From: Methanospirillum hungatei
Lineage (GTDB): Archaea > Halobacteriota > Methanomicrobia > Methanomicrobiales > Methanospirillaceae
DNA: 64,000 nucleotides
NCBI RefSeq assembly: GCF_019263745.1
Contig: NZ_CP077107.1
Span: 186,001 to 250,000 of the forward strand
Direction: 5' to 3'
The stretch's first letter is position 1; each line of letters begins with the position of its first letter. Position numbers and translations under genes: made by a program. The notes beneath the pieces are model-generated. The model was not told where the DNA came from and searched no databases. It worked only from the letters and a program-made list of their open reading frames with translations. Below are positions 29,006 through 36,864 of this stretch, piece by piece.

Positions 29006-29386
29006 TCAGAGATCTATTCCACTCTCATAGTGGAACGACTTCATAAAGTTTTTAATAAGTCCACTTACTGATGACTTGTCAGAAAATGTCATAACTACCG
29101 ACGGAGTTTGATTGTCACCTCGTGCTTCGATTGATGAACCCGAAAAACCTGTACTGATTCGTCCCGCGTCTGCATATCCTTGCACCGAAACTCCTAAATC
29201 CAGTCCCTCTGTTGCTTCTAATCCATCAGAAGGATATTTAATTCCTGATGTTAACAGAGTTTCATTATTTGCAGAATAATTTGTGATGTTTGTTACATTT
29301 CCTTCATCAGCATAGATTGGGGTTCCTATTAGGATCAGAGTCGATATCACAAATGATATATAATATAGTTTATGAAGATTTTTCAT
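29006..29386 (-). CDS. Small secreted protein related to the dockerin protein
   Basis: 126 residues from the ATG at 29386 (MKNLHKLYYIS), which has AAAGGT right before it; 16 codons further upstream look untranslated. It has a signal peptide (to about IYADEG) and ends TFSDKSSVSGLIKNFMKSFHYESGIDL, similar to a segment at about residues 216-240 of the protein at 21847. It lacks EF-hands. Function unknown; either a short family member or a truncated copy. Confidence 0.65.
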   Translation of the reverse strand: MKNLHKLYYISFVISTLILIGTPIYADEGNVTNITNYSANNETLLTSGIKYPSDGLEATEGLDLGVSVQGYADAGRISTGFSGSSIEARGDNQTPSVVMTFSDKSSVSGLIKNFMKSFHYESGIDL

Positions 29387-29467
29387 ACCTTTCGTCCTAA
29401 TCTTGTGTTCTGTACATAATATTGTATGATACATATTGAATTGTTTGTGGTCAATTTCATTCTTATT

Positions 29468-30028
29468 TTAATTATCATTTCCAAAAGCAATTATTTTTTC
29501 GCGAATCTGTTCAGGTGTTAGAACAAAATCCACGATGCCTGTTTTAATAGATGCCTGAGGCATACTTTTAATTGGAGCAGTAGCTGGATCCTGTACAATT
29601 GTTATACCTCCACATTGGTGGAGATGGATAAGTCCTTCGGCTCCATCCCGTCCCATTCCGGTAAGAATAATTCCCATTATCTTGTCATTATTCAATTTTT
29701 GCATACTCATCATAGTCAGATCTACAGCAGGTCTGACTCCGTGGAGTTTTTCACCATCATCCAACTGGAAATAACGATTATTTTTTACGATGAGATGATG
29801 CCCTGCAGGAGCAATAATGATCTGTTGTTCTTTAATCCTGGTTTCTTTATCTGCAATGATTACTTCCATTTTCGTGAATGATGTAATATGATTTTTAAAT
29901 GTTTTAGTAAATGTTGGAGGCAGATGTTGAACGATGATTATGGTAAGAGGAAGAACAGGAAATTCTGATAAAATAGACTCTATAATATATGGTCCACCTG
30001 TTGACGAACCAATAATAATAATTTTCAT
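29468..30028 (-). CDS. CheB-type methylesterase domain without receiver
   Basis: 186 residues, only the catalytic domain. The Ser-His-Asp triad is visible in GSSTGGPYIIE, IVQHLPPTFT and ILTGMGRDGAEG. CheB removes methyl esters from chemoreceptor glutamates; the usual N-terminal receiver is missing, but a separate receiver gene lies 23 bases upstream on the same strand, so the two may act together. No CheR is visible. Confidence 0.92.
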   Translation of the reverse strand: MKIIIIGSSTGGPYIIESILSEFPVLPLTIIIVQHLPPTFTKTFKNHITSFTKMEVIIADKETRIKEQQIIIAPAGHHLIVKNNRYFQLDDGEKLHGVRPAVDLTMMSMQKLNNDKIMGIILTGMGRDGAEGLIHLHQCGGITIVQDPATAPIKSMPQASIKTGIVDFVLTPEQIREKIIAFGNDN

Positions 30029-30051
30029 TTTGATTATTTTTCCATTTCGGC

Positions 30052-30438
30052 TTAATCTTGAAGATAACTCATGAAAAACCTGGTTTTTTCAATGAGGTCT
30101 TCATTGTCAAATGGTTTTGTGATATAATCAATGACATACTCCTGAAGGCCAATCATCTTTGTATCAGGAACACTTTTTGCAGTGAGCATAACAATTATGA
30201 TACCTTCTGTCAGGCTGTTATCAAGAATAGCTTTGATAGTATCCCACCCGTCCATCTCAGGCATCATAACGTCAAGCAATACTACACCAGAAAATCCTTT
30301 TTGAAGGATATTTATACATTCATTTCCACTATCTGCTGTAACTACAGAAAATCCTGCATCGCCCAGAATTGTACGGACTGCTATTCTGACATGTGAGTCA
30401 TCATCAACGATCATGACCTTGTGTTTTTGCTCGTTCAT
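30052..30438 (-). CDS. Single-domain response regulator
   Basis: 128 residues of receiver domain alone: acidic pair in MIVDDDSHVRI, phosphoacceptor in VVLLDVMMPEMDGWD, conserved Thr region MLTAKS and Lys in DYITKPFDNEDL. No output domain. Its start overlaps the histidine kinase gene by 35 bases, and the CheB-like gene follows, so it probably passes phosphate from that kinase. Confidence 0.95.
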   Translation of the reverse strand: MNEQKHKVMIVDDDSHVRIAVRTILGDAGFSVVTADSGNECINILQKGFSGVVLLDVMMPEMDGWDTIKAILDNSLTEGIIIVMLTAKSVPDTKMIGLQEYVIDYITKPFDNEDLIEKTRFFMSYLQD

Positions 30439-33016
30439 CTACTTTCACCATTTTGTTTGAACTGAATGATTCAGAAAATTTAGGTTTTTTCTTCAGAAGA
30501 ATATCTGGATGTTTTTTCAAGAGAAGATGTACGGTAGTTCCTTTTCCTGCCCCCTCACTTTGAATAGATATTGTCCCATGATACATTTCAATGACCCGTT
30601 TTACTATTGCAAGTCCAAGTCCATGAGATCCTCGTTCATGGCGGGAATTATCCGCCCGGTAAAATTCTTCAAAAATCCTTGTGATATGTTCTAATTCAAT
30701 ACCTATTCCTTCATCTTTAATGATGATTTCAATTGAATCCTGGTAATTATTAGCACTTATCTGAACATTTCCATCAATAAATGAATATTTTATGGCATTG
30801 CCGATAAGGTTTCCAAAAATAGTTTCAATATGAACAGGAGACATTTTCACTGAGTATTCAGATAGGATTGAATTTGTTATATGTAGACTTTTTTGATGGA
30901 TGAGATATGCATTATCACTAATAATCTGATTTACCAGTTCTGAAATATAAATATCCTGTATATCTGAGATCATATACAGACTATTCATCTGGGCCAGATC
31001 AAGAATTGTAGTCACCAGTTTTCTGATGGTGGCAACGTCCTCAATCGAATTATCTAAAAGTTCACATAGTTCTGGATCATCGATCTTTTTTCTAATGTAT
31101 GGAAGGATAGCAACAAGAGGAGTTAAGGGGGTTTTTAGATCATGGCCGATTATCTGAATGAACTCATCCTTTTGTTTTAATAATTGATCTATCTGGACTG
31201 TACGTTTTCTAACTCTGTTGTCTAGATCACGATTCATGTCAAGGAGTTGAGTTCTCATGGCATCAAGTTCCATGGTCTTTTCTTCAAGTTCGGTAGCATA
31301 TTTCATTAAATGGTTTTCAACGTCTTTTCTCTCAGTAATGTCTTGTATAATCCCAAAAGAACCGTGAATAATCCCTTTTTTTATAAGGGGTTTCCCTTTA
31401 ATCCGAAGGTATCTGAATTTTTTTTCCATAAGGTTTATTCTGAATTCAAAATCAAATTCAATCCCTTGATCGACTGCACGGGGAAAAAAGGATAATAATT
31501 TATCTAAATCCTGAGGGATGGTCCGGGATGTAAAATCATGAATGGTAACTATGTTTTGTTCCTGTGATAACCCAAGAAGAGCAAATATTTCTGGCGAAAC
31601 TCTGAACCGCTCCAGGTGAATATCATATGACCATACTCCCATTCGTGCAATTTTCTGAGCTTGTTCTAATTTCCATTCAATATCGGTAAGTAGATCCCCA
31701 TATTGTTTTCTTCTGGAAATGTCTCTGATAACCCCTTCGATACCTTGTAATAATCCATCGTCATCATATATGAGCCGACAACTAATGGATGAGTAAATGC
31801 TCCTATTGTCATATGTCCGGAGCTGAATATCATAGTCTTTAATTTTTTCTCCGCTGATGATTTCTGAAAGAAAAATGGGCCAGTATTCAGGTGAATGGAT
31901 TAATTCTTCAAAAGATGTTCCTTCAAGTGATTGAGATGACGGATATCCAAGGTTTTTAGCCATAGACGAACTGACACGAATCAGGATTCCTGATTTATCA
32001 GTCATAAAATACATGTCACCAATCTGATCGATCAGACTTTGAAACTTTTCTTCGCTTCGGACAAGATTATCTTCAACTTGACGTCGGGCAAGTTTCGTTT
32101 CTATTACTCCTGCCAGAATCATAAGAGCGGTCTGTTCAGTCTGGCTCCATTCTCTTATTTCTCTATCCCAAAGCAGAAACATACCATATAGGTAAATACC
32201 TTGAATTAATGGAATAATTAACGCTGATTCAGATTTTCTTTTGTCGAATAAATATTTTAACTGCCCGGATACTTTTGGTTTTTTCAATACAATAGGCGTA
32301 TGTGATACAAGGATCTGTAATAGTGAAGAAAGAGCAGAATCCTGGTTTACATTATTTATATCAGTACCAATGAGGAACCCTTTTTTCTTTGACCAGAAAT
32401 ACCGCTCCTGAATAGAAGTATATGGTCCTAATCCATCGATTTCCATATACGAACAATACTGGATATTTGTTATGAGTCCAATCCTGCTCATTACCTGTTG
32501 AATTTGCTCTTCAGGGTGATCGTAAAGATGGTCTGATTTGGTAATATCCTGAATTATTTTGAGTATCTCGTTAATTCTGGTTTGTTCAGTTTTTAGGTTA
32601 CATTCATCTGTGATATCACACCCTGAAATTAACAGTATTATTTCTTTTTCTGGGTTTGGAATAGAAGTTATCAGGATCTTATACCATTTTTCATGATAAG
32701 TTTCTGATTGAAAATGAATGATTTGGATTGAATGTGATTTATTTCCTTCAATTATTTTTTTAAACTCTTCCTGAATGCCTGAAAATGGATGATTTTTTTG
32801 AAATAATGGTTTTATTGTACTATATTGTGATATTGCATGTTTTGAACTAAAAATTTCTAAAAATTTTTTATTTGTAGCGAGAATTTGGAAATTAGAGTCT
32901 GTAATACATGCTGGTCCGGGAAGATTTTGTATTAAAGGGTAATAAATCGACTTTGAAAAAAATGATCCATTCTGTAATGGTGGGATCATATCATCCTTCC
33001 TTTGAATCTTATCCAT
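30404..33016 (-). CDS. PAS/GAF sensor histidine kinase
   Basis: 870 residues, with no obvious membrane segment, so probably cytoplasmic. Order: PAS (about 25-140), GAF (about 155-310), PAS (about 320-435), PAS (about 445-565), a coiled coil (565-615), HisKA with the phosphoacceptor in IGHDLKTPLTP (His625), and HATPase with NLIGNAIKYS (736-745), DEGIG (768) and GLGLA (799). Signals are unknown. Followed by the receiver and CheB-like genes in one operon. Confidence 0.95.
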   Translation of the reverse strand: MDKIQRKDDMIPPLQNGSFFSKSIYYPLIQNLPGPACITDSNFQILATNKKFLEIFSSKHAISQYSTIKPLFQKNHPFSGIQEEFKKIIEGNKSHSIQIIHFQSETYHEKWYKILITSIPNPEKEIILLISGCDITDECNLKTEQTRINEILKIIQDITKSDHLYDHPEEQIQQVMSRIGLITNIQYCSYMEIDGLGPYTSIQERYFWSKKKGFLIGTDINNVNQDSALSSLLQILVSHTPIVLKKPKVSGQLKYLFDKRKSESALIIPLIQGIYLYGMFLLWDREIREWSQTEQTALMILAGVIETKLARRQVEDNLVRSEEKFQSLIDQIGDMYFMTDKSGILIRVSSSMAKNLGYPSSQSLEGTSFEELIHSPEYWPIFLSEIISGEKIKDYDIQLRTYDNRSIYSSISCRLIYDDDGLLQGIEGVIRDISRRKQYGDLLTDIEWKLEQAQKIARMGVWSYDIHLERFRVSPEIFALLGLSQEQNIVTIHDFTSRTIPQDLDKLLSFFPRAVDQGIEFDFEFRINLMEKKFRYLRIKGKPLIKKGIIHGSFGIIQDITERKDVENHLMKYATELEEKTMELDAMRTQLLDMNRDLDNRVRKRTVQIDQLLKQKDEFIQIIGHDLKTPLTPLVAILPYIRKKIDDPELCELLDNSIEDVATIRKLVTTILDLAQMNSLYMISDIQDIYISELVNQIISDNAYLIHQKSLHITNSILSEYSVKMSPVHIETIFGNLIGNAIKYSFIDGNVQISANNYQDSIEIIIKDEGIGIELEHITRIFEEFYRADNSRHERGSHGLGLAIVKRVIEMYHGTISIQSEGAGKGTTVHLLLKKHPDILLKKKPKFSESFSSNKMVKVDERAKTQGHDR

Positions 33017-33103
33017 CGATATTTCATATCAAACTCTTATGGTATAAGTTACTATTCCGATGATGGTAAATGATACAACGGAGAATCATTATGGCATATC
33101 TTC

Positions 33104-34471
33104 ATGAAACCTGATGTTTCTTCTCATTCTTTAACAAATCCAGTTATTGTTACCGTAGAATTATCACGGATTCTCCTTCCAGATGAAGAATACATTCTTT
33201 CAAGATTAAATAAACAGTTTAAGCCTCATGAAATCTCTCTCAATTTTTCTGCTCAAAGTCTGATAGCGTTTCTATATACTTTAGATCCTGGTAAATATGA
33301 AAAAGCTATTCAGGATTACATGGATAAGACGAATTTATGTCAATTATATTCTGATGGCCTGGAAAATCCTTTTGAAATCCTTATGAGTAAAATCCTTTCA
33401 ATTGGAAGTTATGGGATACGATATCGAAAGCGGGTGTATGCAGGATATGCTTCAGAAAGGAAAGTAGCAGGAAGAAAAGAAAAAGAAAATGAGCGGGGTG
33501 CTTATTTTTATATTGAGGGCAATACTTTTCATCAAGAAGTAAATGAATTGCCAAAACAGTATCAGAACCAGATACTTTGTGGCGATAGTGAAAAAATTCT
33601 TAAGAATCTTCCTGATAATTGTATCGACCTCATTATTACATCTCCACCTTATAATTTTGGATTAGATTATGCCTCATCAGGTGATAGTGCTCACTGGGAG
33701 GAATATCTTGAAAAATTATACCGCGTATTTTCAGAAGGAATCAGAGTATTAAAATTCGGTGGCAGGTTTATTGTGAATGTTCAGCCACTCTTCTCAGATT
33801 ACATTCCTCTTCACCATCTTATCTCCTCATTTTTTATGAACCAGAAAATGATCTGGAAAGGGGAGATTTTATGGGAAAAAAATAATTACAATTGTAAATA
33901 CACCTCCTGGGGGAGTTGGAAAAGCCCGAGTAGTCCATATTTGAAATATACGTGGGAATTTATTGAAATTTTCTGTAAAGGGTCACTTAAAAAAACCGGA
34001 AAAAGTGAAAATGCCGATATAACCGATGAGGAGTTTAAATCCTGGGTGGTAGCCAAATGGTCCATCGGGCCTGAGAGGCGGATGAAAGAATACAATCATC
34101 CGGCAATGTTTCCAGAGGAATTAGTGAACCGATGTCTGAAACTATTCAGCTATAAAGATGACATAATCCTTGATCCGTTTAATGGGGCTGGTACTACAAC
34201 TGCAGTGGCAGCAAGAACCGGACGACGATATCTGGGCATTGATATTTCTTCAGAATATTGCTTAAAAGCTGAGGAACGAATAGATGTTTTTCAAAATAAA
34301 CCAAAAAATCTAGAAAACAAGGAAAAAATAAAAAAGAGATTTGAAAAATCATTTACTTCCGAACCAGAACCTGTAATGCCACGGCGGAGAGGACGCCCGC
34401 GAAAAGTAACGAAAGAGAAAGAGATGATTTCTCAGCCCTCACTGGATCACTATTACTCTGATTCAACATAA
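33104..34471 (+). CDS. Orphan beta-class DNA methyltransferase with AT-hook
   Basis: 455 residues. Motif IV TSPPYN at 179-184 precedes motif I DPFNGAGTT at 357-365, the beta-class order of N4-cytosine or N6-adenine methyltransferases. A 150-residue N-terminal domain of unknown type comes first. RRRGRPRK (427-434) near the C-terminus is an AT-hook. No restriction endonuclease gene is adjacent, so it is an orphan or epigenetic methylase. The last 119 bases overlap the convergent TPR gene. Confidence 0.88.
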   Translation: MKPDVSSHSLTNPVIVTVELSRILLPDEEYILSRLNKQFKPHEISLNFSAQSLIAFLYTLDPGKYEKAIQDYMDKTNLCQLYSDGLENPFEILMSKILSIGSYGIRYRKRVYAGYASERKVAGRKEKENERGAYFYIEGNTFHQEVNELPKQYQNQILCGDSEKILKNLPDNCIDLIITSPPYNFGLDYASSGDSAHWEEYLEKLYRVFSEGIRVLKFGGRFIVNVQPLFSDYIPLHHLISSFFMNQKMIWKGEILWEKNNYNCKYTSWGSWKSPSSPYLKYTWEFIEIFCKGSLKKTGKSENADITDEEFKSWVVAKWSIGPERRMKEYNHPAMFPEELVNRCLKLFSYKDDIILDPFNGAGTTTAVAARTGRRYLGIDISSEYCLKAEERIDVFQNKPKNLENKEKIKKRFEKSFTSEPEPVMPRRRGRPRKVTKEKEMISQPSLDHYYSDST

Positions 34472-35030
34472 GCCCTTTTTGTGCAAATTCGTAATTTGAT
34501 AATGCATCTTCATTTTCAGGATCTATGAGAAGTGCCTGGGATGATGCATTCAATTCCTCACCGTACTGTCCAAGACCTCCATGTGCAGTTCCTTTTATGA
34601 TCCAGGTTTCGATGAGTGAGGGATCAATGGCAAGAGCATGATCTGCAACTTGGATTGCTTTTTTATACTGTCCTGTTTCCAGATAAAGGGAAGCTTTTGC
34701 TGTAAGTACATAGACATTACCTGGATGTGTTTTTTCAGCTTCATTCAAAATTATTTCTGCTTGTGAATGTCTCCCGGTTTGGGAATAGAGGCTAGCTTTT
34801 GTTACCTGAGCCAGATAGAAATCCGGCTGAATCTCGAGAGACTTGTTAATTAATATTAAAGCTTCATCGATGGATCCTTCTGAAGCGGCGTCAACTGCCT
34901 GGTTATAGTAGGAAATTGCATCAACTACGGGCCCCTCCAATCCTGCAATTACTGAGGAGGTGAGAAATCCTGTGAAGATGATAGTAGAAAAAAGAAAAAT
35001 TGCTTGCGCTTTTTGAATCCTATTTTTCAT
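34353..35030 (-). CDS. Anchored TPR protein with C-terminal membrane helix
   Basis: 225 residues. A signal-like N-terminus (FLFSTIIFTGFLTSSVIAG) precedes about four TPR units with AYY/ASLYxxTGxxxxAxxxxxxAxxxxP patterns. The last residues SLSLSLLFAGVLSAVALQVLVRK form a membrane helix with a basic tail. That helix is encoded antisense to the methyltransferase AT-hook region. It shares its general design with the protein at 16309. Confidence 0.82.
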   Translation of the reverse strand: MKNRIQKAQAIFLFSTIIFTGFLTSSVIAGLEGPVVDAISYYNQAVDAASEGSIDEALILINKSLEIQPDFYLAQVTKASLYSQTGRHSQAEIILNEAEKTHPGNVYVLTAKASLYLETGQYKKAIQVADHALAIDPSLIETWIIKGTAHGGLGQYGEELNASSQALLIDPENEDALSNYEFAQKGLMLNQSNSDPVRAEKSSLSLSLLFAGVLSAVALQVLVRK

Positions 35031-35157
35031 AGTACATTCTCGGTTTTATTTTCTTAAGGTATTGTCGGATAATTATCAATTTTTTCTTAATACTGGATAA
35101 AATAAAGACAAGACAATACGAGCATGTTATATGTTAGCATGGCACAATGATCGATGA

Positions 35158-35262
35158 ATGTTTGGTTTACCAACTGAGACGATCATAATAGTAGGTGGAG
35201 CAGTTATTCTTTGTACTATTCTTCTTTTCCTTTGGGGGCTTTTTTTCAGAGGTGAAGCATAA
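35158..35262 (+). CDS. 34-residue symporter-associated membrane peptide
   Basis: A short frame reads MFGLPTETIIIVGGAVILCT followed by ILLFLWGLFFRGEA and stops at 35262, sharing its last base with the ATG of the symporter (TAATG). It is one hydrophobic helix. Small single-helix peptides in front of SSS symporters are known in archaeal annotation as symporter small accessory proteins; I recall this from annotation practice and cannot test it here. Coupled translation supports a real gene. Confidence 0.75.
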   Translation: MFGLPTETIIIVGGAVILCTILLFLWGLFFRGEA

Positions 35263-36764
35263 TGGCTGATGGAGTAACCATTGCAATTGTTACCATCTAT
35301 TGTCTTGCGATGGTCGGGATAGGAGCATGGGCATCTAAGAAGATTAAAAATACAGAAGATTATCTGGTTGCTGGGAGATCTTTAGGTTTCTGGGTGTTTG
35401 TTCTCCTTATGATAGGAACCGTTTGTTCGGGAATGTCCCTTCTCGGTGTATCTGGGTTAGGCTACAAATTTGGATGGCCCACCATATGGGAACAAATTTT
35501 CGTACCCCTATCAATTGCGTTCTGTATCATGTTCTTTGGAGTTAAACTCCATGCAATTACCAGGACAACAGGATATATCACGGTGCAGGATTATCTTGCT
35601 CACCGATTTGAAAGTCCGACAACTCTTCGGTCTCTTTCAGCTGTTGCCGGAATTATTGTTTCAATGATTTATCTGGTAGGTCAGTATACTGCAATTGCAA
35701 TTGTATTGATGTGGCTTTTTGAGATTCCGCTCTGGCTTGCTCTTATTATTGCCACCCTGGTGGTCACTATTTATACAACAATAGGAGGATTGTATGCTGT
35801 AGCATGGGCTGCACTTATTCAATCTCTTATCCTGATTATCGGAGTCGTCATCATGTCACCGATTATCATATTTTATGCAGGTGGATTTACTCATGTGAAT
35901 GAATTTATGGCTTCGGTGAATCCTTCCCTTGTTCAACCATGGATGGCTGAAGGCATGGTCTTTACTCCGGCATACCTGGTTTCTTTTGGTGTCCTTCTTA
36001 TTGTGGGTCTGGCTTGTGCCCCACATGTCATCAATAATGTACTTGCTGTAAAAGATGCCAGACTCTTTGCGTGGGCACCTCTCCTTGGTTTCCTTATTTA
36101 TGGGGCGGTAATGTTTCTTTTAAAATTCGCCGGTTTTGCAGGGATTGCTCTTGTCCAGGAGGGAGTATTTACACTGCCGAGTGTTCCAAATGCTCAGGAT
36201 TTTGTGATATTGTACGGCATTCAGAATGCGATTCCCCATATTGCCTTATGGTCAATTTTTGCGGTCATCGTATTAGCAGCGGTCATGTCTACTACAGATC
36301 GGTTAATGCTTACAATTGGCGGTATGTTTTCCTGGGATATTTATAAAAAGATCATCTGTAAAGATGCTTCTGACAAACAGGTCCTGTTAGTCAGCAAAAT
36401 AGTCGTTATTCTCTCGGCTCTTATTACAATGGTGATAGCACTGAATCCGCCGGAAATGCTGGCCTTTTTAATCTGGATGGGGATTGGTGTTATGCTCTCA
36501 ACCTTTGCGGTTCCATTGTTAGCAGGATTATACTGGCGTCGTGCAACGAGAATGGGGGCAATTGTGAGTATGGCTTCTGGTCTTATATCAGCTGGTGTCT
36601 TTGGAGCGTACTATCAATATGTATCACCATTACCACTTCACTTTAGTTTTTATGCAGTCATTGTTTCCTTAATTGCAATGATAATTGTTAGCCTGGTGAC
36701 CAAACCGGTCAGTGAAAAGGTTTTGGATGAAACTAAAACTGGTTGGTACATTCGTTGTCCATAA
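35262..36764 (+). CDS. Sodium:solute symporter (SSS family)
   Basis: 500 residues with about 13 membrane helices. The N-terminal NTEDYLVAGRSLGFWVFVLLM, the GLYAVAWAALIQSLILI segment and SVSS-type STTDRLMLTIGGMFSWDIYKK are typical of SSS transporters related to PanF/PutP/ActP. The solute is unknown. Likely a sodium-driven uptake system for an organic anion or amino acid. Starts on the stop codon of the small peptide gene. Confidence 0.93.
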   Translation: MADGVTIAIVTIYCLAMVGIGAWASKKIKNTEDYLVAGRSLGFWVFVLLMIGTVCSGMSLLGVSGLGYKFGWPTIWEQIFVPLSIAFCIMFFGVKLHAITRTTGYITVQDYLAHRFESPTTLRSLSAVAGIIVSMIYLVGQYTAIAIVLMWLFEIPLWLALIIATLVVTIYTTIGGLYAVAWAALIQSLILIIGVVIMSPIIIFYAGGFTHVNEFMASVNPSLVQPWMAEGMVFTPAYLVSFGVLLIVGLACAPHVINNVLAVKDARLFAWAPLLGFLIYGAVMFLLKFAGFAGIALVQEGVFTLPSVPNAQDFVILYGIQNAIPHIALWSIFAVIVLAAVMSTTDRLMLTIGGMFSWDIYKKIICKDASDKQVLLVSKIVVILSALITMVIALNPPEMLAFLIWMGIGVMLSTFAVPLLAGLYWRRATRMGAIVSMASGLISAGVFGAYYQYVSPLPLHFSFYAVIVSLIAMIIVSLVTKPVSEKVLDETKTGWYIRCP

Positions 36765-36766
36765 TC

Positions 36767-36800
36767 ACTTTTAAAAAATTTTTCTTTTAATCATTTTCTA
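36767..36800 (+). terminator. Possible T-rich terminator after the symporter
   Basis: Three T-runs follow the symporter stop (CTTTTAAAAAATTTTTCTTTT), the pattern of archaeal T-tract termination. No stem-loop is needed. Assigned by composition only. Confidence 0.4.
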
Positions 36801-36864
36801 TCACCCATTCCATGTTTCATTGGGAAGCATTAACAGAAAGATCAGATGAACGTATAAGAGAGAT

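Noticed and set aside
32900-35100. Restriction-modification system around the DNA methyltransferase
   Set aside because: Neighbours are a histidine kinase and a TPR protein; no nuclease gene is present.
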